64,000 nucleotides of DNA from Candidatus Pelagisphaera phototrophica (lineage in GTDB: Bacteria; Verrucomicrobiota; Verrucomicrobiia; Opitutales; Opitutaceae): NCBI RefSeq assembly GCF_014529625.1, contig NZ_CP076039.1, positions 3,162,001-3,226,000 of the forward strand, read 5' to 3'. The notes under the pieces were generated by a model. That model was not told the origin of the DNA and searched no databases. It saw only the letters and a list, made by a program, of their open reading frames with translations. Shown piece by piece: positions 53,201 to 61,201 of this stretch; positions within the stretch are counted from its first letter, which is position 1; each line of letters starts with the position of its first letter. A program made the translations under genes and the position numbers.

Positions 53201-55937
53201 ACTTCGTTTGGCCGCGGAAGACCCCAGCCCTTATAGAAATTCCAGTTCCGCCTTAACCATCACTGGAGCGCGGGAGCACAATCTCAAGAACCTCAATGTT
53301 TCGATTCCCCACTATCAGCTCTCTGTCGTTACTGGCGTTTCGGGCTCAGGCAAGTCCACGTTGGCATTCGATATTATCTTTGGTGAAGGACAGCGGCGAT
53401 TTATGGAATCCATGTCACCCTACGCCCGCCAGTTTGTCGAACAACTGCCTCGGCCTGACTTGGATCAGCTTTCGGGAATCCAGCCAACTGTCGCGATCGA
53501 GCAAAGAGTCACCCGCGGGAGCCGTAAATCGACCGTCGCCACGATTACCGAAGTCGCCCAGTACCTCCGACTTCTCTACTCTCGATTGGGTATACCCCAT
53601 AATCCGGATACGGGTGACGCGCTTGTCTCACAAACCCAGACACAGCTCTTGAAGCGCGTTCGCACGATGCTCCGTGCTTCGAATTCCAGCAAATTCAAAC
53701 AATTGCTACTTTGCGCTCCGCTCGTACGAAATCGAAAGGGCCATCATCAACCCATAGCCAACTGGATTGCAGACCATGGCTACGATATGATGCGGGTCGA
53801 TGGGTCGATTATCTTTACCAAGGATTTCAAAAAACTGGACCGTTATAAGGAGCACAACATCGAAGTGGTCATTACTGATCTCAAATCGATTTCAGGGTCT
53901 CCCTCTGAAATCTCAAATGCACTCAAGGAAGCGCTAAAACGGGGTCATGGCACTGCGTTGCTCTTGGATCAGGATGAGAATATCGTCTCCTGGCTTTCCA
54001 CGCTTCGTATGGATCCGGCAACTGGCGTGGCCTTGCCAGAACTCGACCCGAAGGATTTTTCCTTCAACTCACACAAAGGCTGGTGCCCCACCTGTCGCGG
54101 ACATGGTCGGATTTTTCCTTGGATGCGTGAGCGTCTCGAAGATGATGAACTTCTCGCAAAGTCTATCGGAGCTGATTCCAGCGAAGATGACGACAGCGAC
54201 GGAATCACGATTTGCCCCGATTGCGACGGTCAGCGCTTAAACCGCACGAGTCGTAACGTCTTCCTCCCGCTGAAAGGTAATAGGAAAATATCACTTCCCA
54301 TTCTTCTCGAACAAACACCGAAAGAACTCCTCAAAACTCTTAGCACGCTAAATCTCGACGAGCGGGGGCGTATTATTGCTCGCGACATTGTTGATCAGAT
54401 CCAAGAGCGTCTCCAATTCATGGATAAAGTGGGTCTTGAGTACCTTTCCATGGATCGAGCGACCCAAACCCTTTCCGGAGGTGAGGCCCAACGTATCCGT
54501 CTAGCTGCGCAGCTAGGATCCAATCTGGCCGGGGTTCTTTACGTTCTTGATGAACCCAGCATTGGCCTTCACGCCCGTGACAGCGATCGACTGATTGAAA
54601 CCCTCAAAGAACTTCGGGGAAAAGGGAACACCCTCATCGTTGTGGAGCACGATGACACCATGATGGAGCAAGCCAATTGCATAATCGATTTAGGCCCCGG
54701 AGCGGGAACCCAAGGGGGGGAACTCATCGCTGAAGGCACCCTATCACAACTAAAACGAAACAAGAACTCTCTCACCGGTAAATTCCTGAAAAACGGTATC
54801 TGTCATCCACTGAATGGCGCGTACCGCAAGATTCAAAAACCAATTTTGGGGAAAGCTAATTGGATTGAGCTAAAAGAGGCAAATTTCCGCAACCTTAAGA
54901 ACCAGAACCTTAAACTTCCCCATCAACGACTCACAATGGTTTGCGGCGCATCGGGTGCGGGAAAGTCTTCGCTCGTAAGAGACCTGCTCGGTCAGGCCGC
55001 AGCCTACTCCATTAAATCGAAGAAAAAGACTGTCACGGGAAAGATGTTTGCCAAGAATGGGAAGGCGATTGAAGGCGAAGAAGGAAACGTTTTGTTTAGA
55101 TCCCTATCCGGAGCCCACTCCTTTCGATCGGTCATCGAAGTTGACCAATCTCCGATCGGCAAAACCCCTCGATCTACTCCCGCTACCTATCTCGGTGTAT
55201 TCGATACGATACGTCTCTTTTTCTCAAATTTGCCCGAGTCGAAAATGCGGGGATACAAACCCGGCCGTTTTTCTTTCAACACCCCCCACGGAAGATGCGA
55301 CACTTGCTCGGGAGCTGGGCGTGTAAAACTCGAGATGAGCTTTATGCCTGACACTTATGTGATTTGCGATGATTGCAATGGTTCTCGCTATGGATCCGAA
55401 CTTCTCGATCTCCATTGGAAAGGAAAAAACATCGCCGACGTATTGGCCATGACCTTTGAAGAAGCCGCCGACTTCTTCAGCTTCCACTCTCAACTGGGAG
55501 AGATTATGCAGCTCATGGTCGAAACCGGTCTCGGGTACCTAACTCTTGGGCAAAGCAGTCCTACACTATCCGGCGGGGAAGCCCAACGTTTGAAACTGGT
55601 TACCGAGCTAGCAAAAGGATTGCAAAACTACACTGAGAGAAGCCGTGGAATTCAAAGGACCAATTTGTACATACTGGAAGAACCCACCATTGGGCTCCAT
55701 CTCAGTGACTGTGAAAAGCTGATACAACTTCTCCACAAACTCGTTAATGCGGGCCATACCGTTGTCGTTATCGAACATCACCTCGACCTGCTGGCAGAGG
55801 CTGACTACATCGTCGAAGTCGGTCCCGAGGGTGGGCCGAAGGGCGGGAAGATTCTATACCAAGGCGATCTGAAAGGGCTCATGACCTCCAAACGCAGCAT
55901 AACAGCTGAGTACATGATACCTAAAATGCAGGACTGA
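50295..55937 (+). CDS. uvrA: double-length excinuclease ABC subunit A
   Basis: A 1880-residue protein made of two UvrA units in tandem, so four ABC ATPase modules instead of two. Walker A motifs: GLSGAGKSS (near residue 38), GVSGSGKST (near 660), GVSGSGKST (near 1015), GASGAGKSS (near 1555). ABC signatures: LSGGEVERVTL, LSGGESQRLKL, LSGGEAQRIRL, LSGGEAQRLKL. Zinc-finger pairs include CPECRGFGR/CPHCDGTRL, CEHCSGLGY/CPHCNAKRF, CPTCRGHGR/CPDCDGQRL and CDTCSGAGR/CDDCNGSRY. Usual UvrA is about 950 residues; Chlamydiae carry a similar double form. It detects bulky DNA lesions in nucleotide excision repair. The fourth Walker B reads ILEEPTIGLH instead of LDEPT. Start chosen at ATG 50295; 50268 is possible. 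Confidence 0.9.
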   Translation: MPKTLSDLKSIRLRGVRQNNLKNIDVDIPLGKYIAVTGLSGAGKSSLVFETLHAEGQRRYVETFSAYTRQFLDLLEKPDLDEAENVRPSIAIEQKNTIKTSRSTVGTMTELTDFFKVWFSHVANLFDPVTGEEIQDDNPKTIWEKSLKRWPSQAVVIAFEIQRPEKLDWVEMFLNVKAQGYSRFITESGIFHRVDDNKAIKALSCKKDTVAYVVQDRMRLETKHLGRFLEAAETALEFGQGELVLFNSKPTLLDRFSSGLHSTKSGKRFRPAIPALFSFNSPIGACPECRGFGRVIEIDYRLALPDKKLSISEGVVRPFEGQVYGESKKDLERACRRLKISTKTPFNQLPKKHQNIVINGEPDFRKKRDSEDWDGNSWYGVKGFFGWLEKKTYKMHVRIFLSRFRAYIKCPHCDGTRLQPEALCWLWNSYRLPDLYELPINQLYEIVSNYKEPTQATINHRQSDIALEAILSRLRYLNHVGLGYLTLNRPARTLSGGEVERVTLTSCLGTSLVDTLFVLDEPSVGLHARDIDRLIQIVRTLTDSGNTVVVVEHDDAMILAADHILEIGPEPGAKGGHVVFEGNSAELLTCSESITGNYFSGERSIETPHNTRAFKLSGKGNEPPRIRIRGASKNNIQNLDVDIPLNRFVCFSGVSGSGKSTLMNNVLYQTLLSQRGKLAEDPASLKSLKCGIEPSEIVMVDQAPVSRTPRSNPAVFVNAWDQIRKIFGDLPEAKAEGYTASSFSFNAGDGRCEHCSGLGYEKVEMQFLSDVFVPCPHCNAKRFKIGLLEIRFLNHSIADILDLTISQALCLFQEYPKLYDKLEALEQVGLGYLKMGQPLNTLSGGESQRLKLVKYLSAKNTDKTLQSSESSFILLDEPTTGLHKHDVKRLLAVLQKIVDHGHSLIVIEHNLDILKSADWIIELGPEAGSDGGKIVFQGTPSDCAIQRKTETGKFLKDEGRGIKDRSGQELRLAAEDPSPYRNSSSALTITGAREHNLKNLNVSIPHYQLSVVTGVSGSGKSTLAFDIIFGEGQRRFMESMSPYARQFVEQLPRPDLDQLSGIQPTVAIEQRVTRGSRKSTVATITEVAQYLRLLYSRLGIPHNPDTGDALVSQTQTQLLKRVRTMLRASNSSKFKQLLLCAPLVRNRKGHHQPIANWIADHGYDMMRVDGSIIFTKDFKKLDRYKEHNIEVVITDLKSISGSPSEISNALKEALKRGHGTALLLDQDENIVSWLSTLRMDPATGVALPELDPKDFSFNSHKGWCPTCRGHGRIFPWMRERLEDDELLAKSIGADSSEDDDSDGITICPDCDGQRLNRTSRNVFLPLKGNRKISLPILLEQTPKELLKTLSTLNLDERGRIIARDIVDQIQERLQFMDKVGLEYLSMDRATQTLSGGEAQRIRLAAQLGSNLAGVLYVLDEPSIGLHARDSDRLIETLKELRGKGNTLIVVEHDDTMMEQANCIIDLGPGAGTQGGELIAEGTLSQLKRNKNSLTGKFLKNGICHPLNGAYRKIQKPILGKANWIELKEANFRNLKNQNLKLPHQRLTMVCGASGAGKSSLVRDLLGQAAAYSIKSKKKTVTGKMFAKNGKAIEGEEGNVLFRSLSGAHSFRSVIEVDQSPIGKTPRSTPATYLGVFDTIRLFFSNLPESKMRGYKPGRFSFNTPHGRCDTCSGAGRVKLEMSFMPDTYVICDDCNGSRYGSELLDLHWKGKNIADVLAMTFEEAADFFSFHSQLGEIMQLMVETGLGYLTLGQSSPTLSGGEAQRLKLVTELAKGLQNYTERSRGIQRTNLYILEEPTIGLHLSDCEKLIQLLHKLVNAGHTVVVIEHHLDLLAEADYIVEVGPEGGPKGGKILYQGDLKGLMTSKRSITAEYMIPKMQD

Positions 55938-56177
55938 CGTTTGTGCCGGGGCGCGTATAAAAATCATTTTAAGACATCCCCGAGCCAGAATCGAAAAATC
56001 GAGACTAGGCGTCTCTTAGGAGCCCATACGCGCTAGATAAACAAATGATAGAAAACCCGTTCCCAGCCCAGCTGAAACCCATTTCCCGACTACAGAGGGA
56101 CCTTGAGAACAACACGAGCGATATTAAGAATCTACCCTTGGATTTCCTGCAATCTTAGTATCCTTCTGAGGAACTCC
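55938..56177. other. intergenic, nothing recognised
   Basis: Between the convergent uvrA and sulfatase genes I see no gene, RNA or clear terminator. Confidence 0.5.
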
Positions 56178-57773
56178 CTACCTCGTAAATTCCACAGTAT
56201 ACGGCCTTTTATCAAAGGTTGATCCATCTCCCAAAACACGCGGGTCCCTATTCTCTCTTAATATTTTCAGAAGCCTCGTCCTTAACTCGTCACGCTTTGC
56301 CCCATATCTCGTTTCTGAGGCCAGATTGACGACTTGATCTGGGTCTTTCCTTAAATCGTACAGTTCTTCGCCGGGTCTTCTTCCAAATGCCAAATCGTAG
56401 TATCTCTCACCGTATTCAGTCTCTCCATTCAAGACAAGCCACGCTTTGGTTGGCCCCGCATCAATATCGGCAAAGGTCACGAAGGTGTTGTTGATAAGCA
56501 TATCCTCAGAAAACTCAATTCCGTTTTTAGGCAGCAGAGGATCCCCTCCTGGATACCGGTCTGGCTTGAAGTTGCGAATGTAGAGAAAGTCGTCTGTTCG
56601 AATCGCGCGATGCGGATAAGGGAGATTCCCTTCTCGAGACATCCAGACGTGCCGTTCACGACCAGTAACCACGAAGTCGCGACTGGCATCAACGCGGCCC
56701 CCTTGCTCCGATTTCAATATGCCGACCAAGCTTTTTCCAGTCATCACATCAGGGATGTCTGTTTTTCCGGCTTCGAGAAAGGTTGGAGCTAAATCCATCA
56801 AATTCACAAAGTCAGTCACCGCTCGCCCCTTCGCTCCTTCACCCGGCCAACGAATTGCAAGAGACACGTGCGTTCCCGAATCGTATAGGTCCGTTTTCGA
56901 ATGCGTAAAACCCGGTATTCCGTGATCACCACTCACTACGACGATCGTATTTTCCAGTTCACCCGCTGACGCGAGTCGATCAAGCAATACACCCAACGCA
57001 GTATCGAATGCCATCACCTCTCCCAAATAGTCCACCATGTCTTCGCGCACCGTATGCACGTCGGGCAGAAACGCGGGAAGCTTCTCTTTCAAATCATCGG
57101 GTTCCAATCCCCATAGTTTCTTCCCTGATCCACGTATCCATTTTCTATGGACATTAGTTGGACCAAACCAATAGCAAAACGGAGCATCCTCCGGCCTTGC
57201 ATCCAGAAAACTCTCAAAATTCCCTAGCACCTCATCGTAAAGCTCCCTCTTGGCCTGCAACAAAGAAGCTCCTACCTCCATCAACCGGGTAGCCGTCTGA
57301 GAAAATTGATTGAAACGTACGCCAGCAGACTCGTACTCATATTCTCTCGCTCCATACGGAGCATCCCTAACCGATCCCGGCGACCATACCTTGTAAGTCT
57401 GCCCAATATGGTATCCCGAATCCCTTAGGAGCAATGGGAAGGAAGGTATCGAATCATCCCATACCGCTCCCTGCAAAATCGCCCCCTGGCCCGTGCGGAA
57501 AAAATACTGCCCCGACAACAGTGAACTCCGGCACGGCGTGCAAGAAGGCGAGTTCACAAACGCGTTCGTAAATAGAATTCCCTCGTTCGCAATTCGATCA
57601 AAGTTCATCGTCTTCACTACCGAGTTTGCTCCGGGTCGATCTTCTAAAGCCGCATAAGCGCTCGCATAGTGCCCCCAGTCGTCGGCGAAGGCGAATAGGA
57701 TATTGGGACGCTCGTCCGAGAAAGCAACGGAGCTAAAGAGAAACGAGTAAAGAAAATGGGAAAAATGTTTCAT
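56178..57773 (-). CDS. S1-family sulfatase, N-sulfoglucosamine sulfohydrolase-like
   Basis: A 531-residue secreted sulfatase. Signal peptide [33 protein letters not shown] (metal Asp pair); catalytic [15 protein letters not shown] near residue 85, with an unusual second Cys in place of Ser before the Arg; [16 protein letters not shown]. The SPSCxPxR context and early region look like heparan N-sulfatase-type (S1_8-like) enzymes, though substrate is not proven. It follows the sulfatase at 57829 by about 55 nt on the same strand, so the two are probably co-transcribed. Confidence 0.86.
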   Translation of the reverse strand: MKHFSHFLYSFLFSSVAFSDERPNILFAFADDWGHYASAYAALEDRPGANSVVKTMNFDRIANEGILFTNAFVNSPSCTPCRSSLLSGQYFFRTGQGAILQGAVWDDSIPSFPLLLRDSGYHIGQTYKVWSPGSVRDAPYGAREYEYESAGVRFNQFSQTATRLMEVGASLLQAKRELYDEVLGNFESFLDARPEDAPFCYWFGPTNVHRKWIRGSGKKLWGLEPDDLKEKLPAFLPDVHTVREDMVDYLGEVMAFDTALGVLLDRLASAGELENTIVVVSGDHGIPGFTHSKTDLYDSGTHVSLAIRWPGEGAKGRAVTDFVNLMDLAPTFLEAGKTDIPDVMTGKSLVGILKSEQGGRVDASRDFVVTGRERHVWMSREGNLPYPHRAIRTDDFLYIRNFKPDRYPGGDPLLPKNGIEFSEDMLINNTFVTFADIDAGPTKAWLVLNGETEYGERYYDLAFGRRPGEELYDLRKDPDQVVNLASETRYGAKRDELRTRLLKILRENRDPRVLGDGSTFDKRPYTVEFTR

Positions 57774-57828
57774 AATGAGAAGCGATAATCGATCGTGCCA
57801 TCCAATCACCTCAACCAAGATGCGTGTA

Positions 57829-59376
57829 CTAATTTTTGGTCGCGCTCTTGTTATACTCTGCTTCAGTCAGCCAGGCAAGGTCATCCCAATAACCCGTGTC
57901 GTTTGACTGGGGACGACCTTTTGTCGTTCGACCACGACACACAATTTGCGTGATTTTCTTCTCCAATCGCTTGGCAATTTCGGGATTCCCATCAAACACA
58001 TTCGATTCTTCACCGGGATCGCGAGCAAGATTGTACAATTCATAGCCCAATTTCTCATGCGGCATAATCAGCTTCCAACTTCCCTCCGTTATGGACAAGC
58101 GGCCTCCGATAGCGTGATTGAGCAATGGAAGTCTTTTGTGGGAGGAATTGGCTTTTCGCAGCACCGAGTAGAAACTCTGACTGTCTTCTCCTGCATAGCC
58201 CGGCAGTTTCGCTCCAATCATCTCTGCTACGGTGGAAAGAAGATCGATTTGACCGACCAGCCCATCCCAGGACCTTCCCGGTTCCTTGATCCCTCCGGGC
58301 CAGCGGACGAAGAAAGGGACACGATGACCACCTTCGTAAATGGAACGCTTTCCTTCTTTGTAGATTCCGCTACTATCGTGGCCGAACTCTTCAATTCTTT
58401 CGACCCAAGATCTCTCTGGACCATTGTCGCTGCTAAAGAAGATCATCGTATTCGCGTCCAGCCCTGACTTCTCAAGATAGTCCAATACGCGTCCTACATG
58501 GTGATCTGTTTCCACCATGAATTCGCCATACCCACCTGCATCGCCCTGTCCCCAGAATTCCGGCCGAGGCGCCACTGGATAGTGCGGAGACGTAAAGGGC
58601 AAATACAAGAAGAACGGCCTTCCCGCTTTGGCAGATTCTGCCTTTCCTGACATCCATTCAATGGATTTGTCGACAAATCGTTGCAGACACTCCGTATCTA
58701 CAAAGTCGGGTGCGACTTCGATAGGCACTGCTCCGTGCAGGGCTTTCGCCTCCTTCGCCGTCTCGAAATACGGTGGCATGATCCGATAGTCCATGTGCCG
58801 ATCATTCGGCTTCTTCGCCGTATACTGCGTCGGTGGTACTTTCGTGTACCGTCCTTCGATCCAGGCGAGGTATCCATAGTTCAAGGAAGCGGGTATTCCA
58901 TAAAAATAGTCGAAACCTACATCTAGCGGCATGTCTTTGATCGGCTGGCTGAAATCGCGATTGCCCATCGTTCCCGGGATATCCATACCGAGATGCCATT
59001 TACCCACCATCGCAGTTTGGTAGCCGTTATCCTTCAGCAAGGACGCGAGTGTCATGCGATCATTCGAGATCAAAGCAGGGGTATCCGCTCCTTGAACACC
59101 CGTCTTTAGACGCGTACGCCAACTGTAGCGCCCTGTCAACAACCCATAGCGAGAGGGAGTACAAACTGTATCAGAAGAGTGACCATTGGTGAAGGAGACT
59201 CCCTCTTTCGCTAATCGATCTAGATTAGGGGTTGTGAATTTCGCGGCTGGATTAATAGCGCTGACATCGCCAAACCCCTGGTCGTCGGTATAGATGACAA
59301 TAATGTTCGGCTGGTCCTTCGCCTGCATGAAAACGGTGAAAATGAGTGCGAATAGAATAAGAGCGGAAAATTTCAT
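57829..59376 (-). CDS. S1-family arylsulfatase
   Basis: A 515-residue secreted sulfatase. Signal peptide [34 protein letters not shown]; catalytic [14 protein letters not shown] near residue 85; [37 protein letters not shown] after the active site resembles the galactose/GalNAc-type sulfatase groups that act on algal galactans. Upstream of the downstream sulfatase gene on the same strand. A start 15 nt earlier (59391) is possible. Substrate unknown. Confidence 0.88.
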   Translation of the reverse strand: MKFSALILFALIFTVFMQAKDQPNIIVIYTDDQGFGDVSAINPAAKFTTPNLDRLAKEGVSFTNGHSSDTVCTPSRYGLLTGRYSWRTRLKTGVQGADTPALISNDRMTLASLLKDNGYQTAMVGKWHLGMDIPGTMGNRDFSQPIKDMPLDVGFDYFYGIPASLNYGYLAWIEGRYTKVPPTQYTAKKPNDRHMDYRIMPPYFETAKEAKALHGAVPIEVAPDFVDTECLQRFVDKSIEWMSGKAESAKAGRPFFLYLPFTSPHYPVAPRPEFWGQGDAGGYGEFMVETDHHVGRVLDYLEKSGLDANTMIFFSSDNGPERSWVERIEEFGHDSSGIYKEGKRSIYEGGHRVPFFVRWPGGIKEPGRSWDGLVGQIDLLSTVAEMIGAKLPGYAGEDSQSFYSVLRKANSSHKRLPLLNHAIGGRLSITEGSWKLIMPHEKLGYELYNLARDPGEESNVFDGNPEIAKRLEKKITQIVCRGRTTKGRPQSNDTGYWDDLAWLTEAEYNKSATKN

Positions 59377-59580
59377 TTTTTTTGGGAACAAGTGGAGGAT
59401 TGAGAATCTACTAGGTTAATCGAGGATCGCCCTGGAACGCTGAGTCACGGTTCGGCGTTCCCATATGATGAGTCTGAGTTTAGCGAGATTAAATTTATTG
59501 GTCGAAAATATGAGTAGCTGGTGGCCTTAAGAAAATATAGGGAACCAGTTATTCGGTCATTCGCGAAAGGCTACTCTTTG

Positions 59581-61005
59581 CTAGTCATTCGGATCCACCA
59601 AATTTCGCCAATCAGGATAGATAGGTCGATGCTCTGAGTCCAGTTGACCTTTCACAGTTGGAGCGGGAGGGGTTGCATCCAGAAACGCTTGAAGCTGCTG
59701 TCGAATCATCTCCGTTCGCTCACCCGCTTCCCCGATCGCGAGATCGTTTGCCTCTTTCAAATCATTCGGCACCTCATAGAATCTACCATCCCGGTACAGC
59801 TTAAACCTTTCGGTCCGAGCAAACTGAGCAGGTACTTTGTTCCAATAGGCCTGATAGTGAGTGAAAACCCAATCGCGTAGATTCCCCTTCTTACCTTTGA
59901 GCTGCGGTAAGAAACTTCGACCATCGATCGGGTCACGATCCCCTCTGGTCGCACCCGCTGCTTCTGCTAAGGTCGCGTAGAAGTCGGTAAAATCGACCAA
60001 GTCATCCAATTCCTTACCTTTAGACGTCTGCCCTTTCCAGTAAGCTACGAGGGGGACGTGGGTTCCCATATTCTTAGGACCACCTTTCCCTCCTTTGATC
60101 TCCATACCATTCCAGTTTGAAGTGATACCCACACCGGTTCCGTTGTCAGCGGTGAAAAGAATGATCGTATTTTCAGCGATCCCCAGCGACTCTGTTTTAT
60201 CCGCAATTCTTCCGATAAGCTTGTCCATGTAGTTCACCATGGATACAAAGTGCTCTTTGTTTCGGGTCTTGTCCCACTCATTAGCGGTGTCTCTTGGAGC
60301 GTCGCCAATTGTGTCTGGTGTCGGGACAAAAGGGTCATGTACGAGAACCATAGGATAGTAGACAAAGAACGGATCATCTTTATTTCGCTCCATAAAGTCA
60401 CACAGATAGTCCGTCATTAAATCAGGTCCATATTTGCCTGCGTTCTGCTCCTTCGTGATAAACTCCCCATTTGTCTCGATCGGGGGGTTCCAGAATCGCT
60501 CGCCACCCAGACCACCAGCCTTTCCCGTTGTCAGCTGCCAAAGATAAAATTCGTCAAAACCCGCTTTGGCGGGACGCATATTGTCGTCGTATCCCGGCAG
60601 GTTATTGTAGAGCCCATTCAACTGCCACTTCCCCACGATCGCGGTCTTATAACCGTTTTCCTGCATCAGATGACCGAAAGTCTTATCATTCGGATTTAGA
60701 TATCCAAAGTGGGTGTAGTTTCGGAAGTTGTACTGACCTGTCATCAGTTTCACGCGTGACGGCGTGCAAATCGGGGTCGAAAAGCAGTTTTTAAAGCGTA
60801 TCCCTTTCGACGCTAGCTCGTCGATTCTGGGGGTTAGATAGTCCTCTGCCCCATAGCAACCAATGGCCTCCCAACTCACATCGTCCGCCATGACGAGGAC
60901 GACGTTGGGCTTGTCCTGAGCCTGTCGAATGGACTGGTCCTGAGCCGCAACCAAGGACTCGACCACAAATAGAGCACAAAATAGATAGGTGATGATTCGA
61001 GACAT
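59581..61005 (-). CDS. S1-family sulfatase
   Basis: A 474-residue secreted sulfatase. Signal peptide MSRIITYLFCALFVVESLVAA; VVLVMADDVSWEAIGCYGA; catalytic PICTPSRVKLMTGQ near residue 80; FVYYPMVLVHDPFVPTPD; LFTADNGTGVG. It is a paralogue of the genes at 35367 and 45261. The junction between signal peptide and domain has DQSIRQAQDK, encoded by the short repeat at 60911-60930, in the same place as in the 45261 gene. Confidence 0.88.
   Translation of the reverse strand: MSRIITYLFCALFVVESLVAAQDQSIRQAQDKPNVVLVMADDVSWEAIGCYGAEDYLTPRIDELASKGIRFKNCFSTPICTPSRVKLMTGQYNFRNYTHFGYLNPNDKTFGHLMQENGYKTAIVGKWQLNGLYNNLPGYDDNMRPAKAGFDEFYLWQLTTGKAGGLGGERFWNPPIETNGEFITKEQNAGKYGPDLMTDYLCDFMERNKDDPFFVYYPMVLVHDPFVPTPDTIGDAPRDTANEWDKTRNKEHFVSMVNYMDKLIGRIADKTESLGIAENTIILFTADNGTGVGITSNWNGMEIKGGKGGPKNMGTHVPLVAYWKGQTSKGKELDDLVDFTDFYATLAEAAGATRGDRDPIDGRSFLPQLKGKKGNLRDWVFTHYQAYWNKVPAQFARTERFKLYRDGRFYEVPNDLKEANDLAIGEAGERTEMIRQQLQAFLDATPPAPTVKGQLDSEHRPIYPDWRNLVDPND
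60911..60930. repeat. short interspersed repeat at the signal peptide/domain junction
   Basis: On the minus strand ATTCGACAGGCTCAGGACAA, read as IRQAQD(K). It is nearly the same as 45328-45350. A partial second copy (GGCTCAGGACCAG) lies directly upstream in the gene. Confidence 0.65.
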
Positions 61006-61107
61006 ATTAAAAGGGTTAATTGATAATGAGTTCAAGGTCACCCATTTTTTTGAGTCTCCCTAATCATCCCAGAATCAGAACATAGTCGGATTACGAAGTT
61101 GCGGTAA

Positions 61108-61181
61108 GGCTGTTTATCCTTAAACAGCCGCCACTCGTCAACCTACTAGATCAAAATGCGGCTGACTAAAAATAGTCAGCC
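61108..61181. repeat. REP-like hairpin pair
   Basis: Two perfect 9-bp hairpins in opposite orientation: GGCTGTTTA-TCCT-TAAACAGCC (61108-61129), preceded by GCGGTAA, and GGCTGACTA-AAAA-TAGTCAGCC (61160-61181), which on the minus strand is preceded by GTAG. The GTAG-plus-hairpin layout and inverted pairing resemble REP/REPIN elements moved by RAYT transposases. It lies between a sulfatase and a PhoD-like gene. Confidence 0.6.
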
Positions 61182-61201
61182 CTACCCGAAAGAGTACTCG
61201 T

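Noticed and set aside
57780-57812. TGGCACG box upstream of the sulfatase starting at 57773
   Set aside because: No GC follows after 10 nt; the next is 14 nt away. It is a chance half-site.
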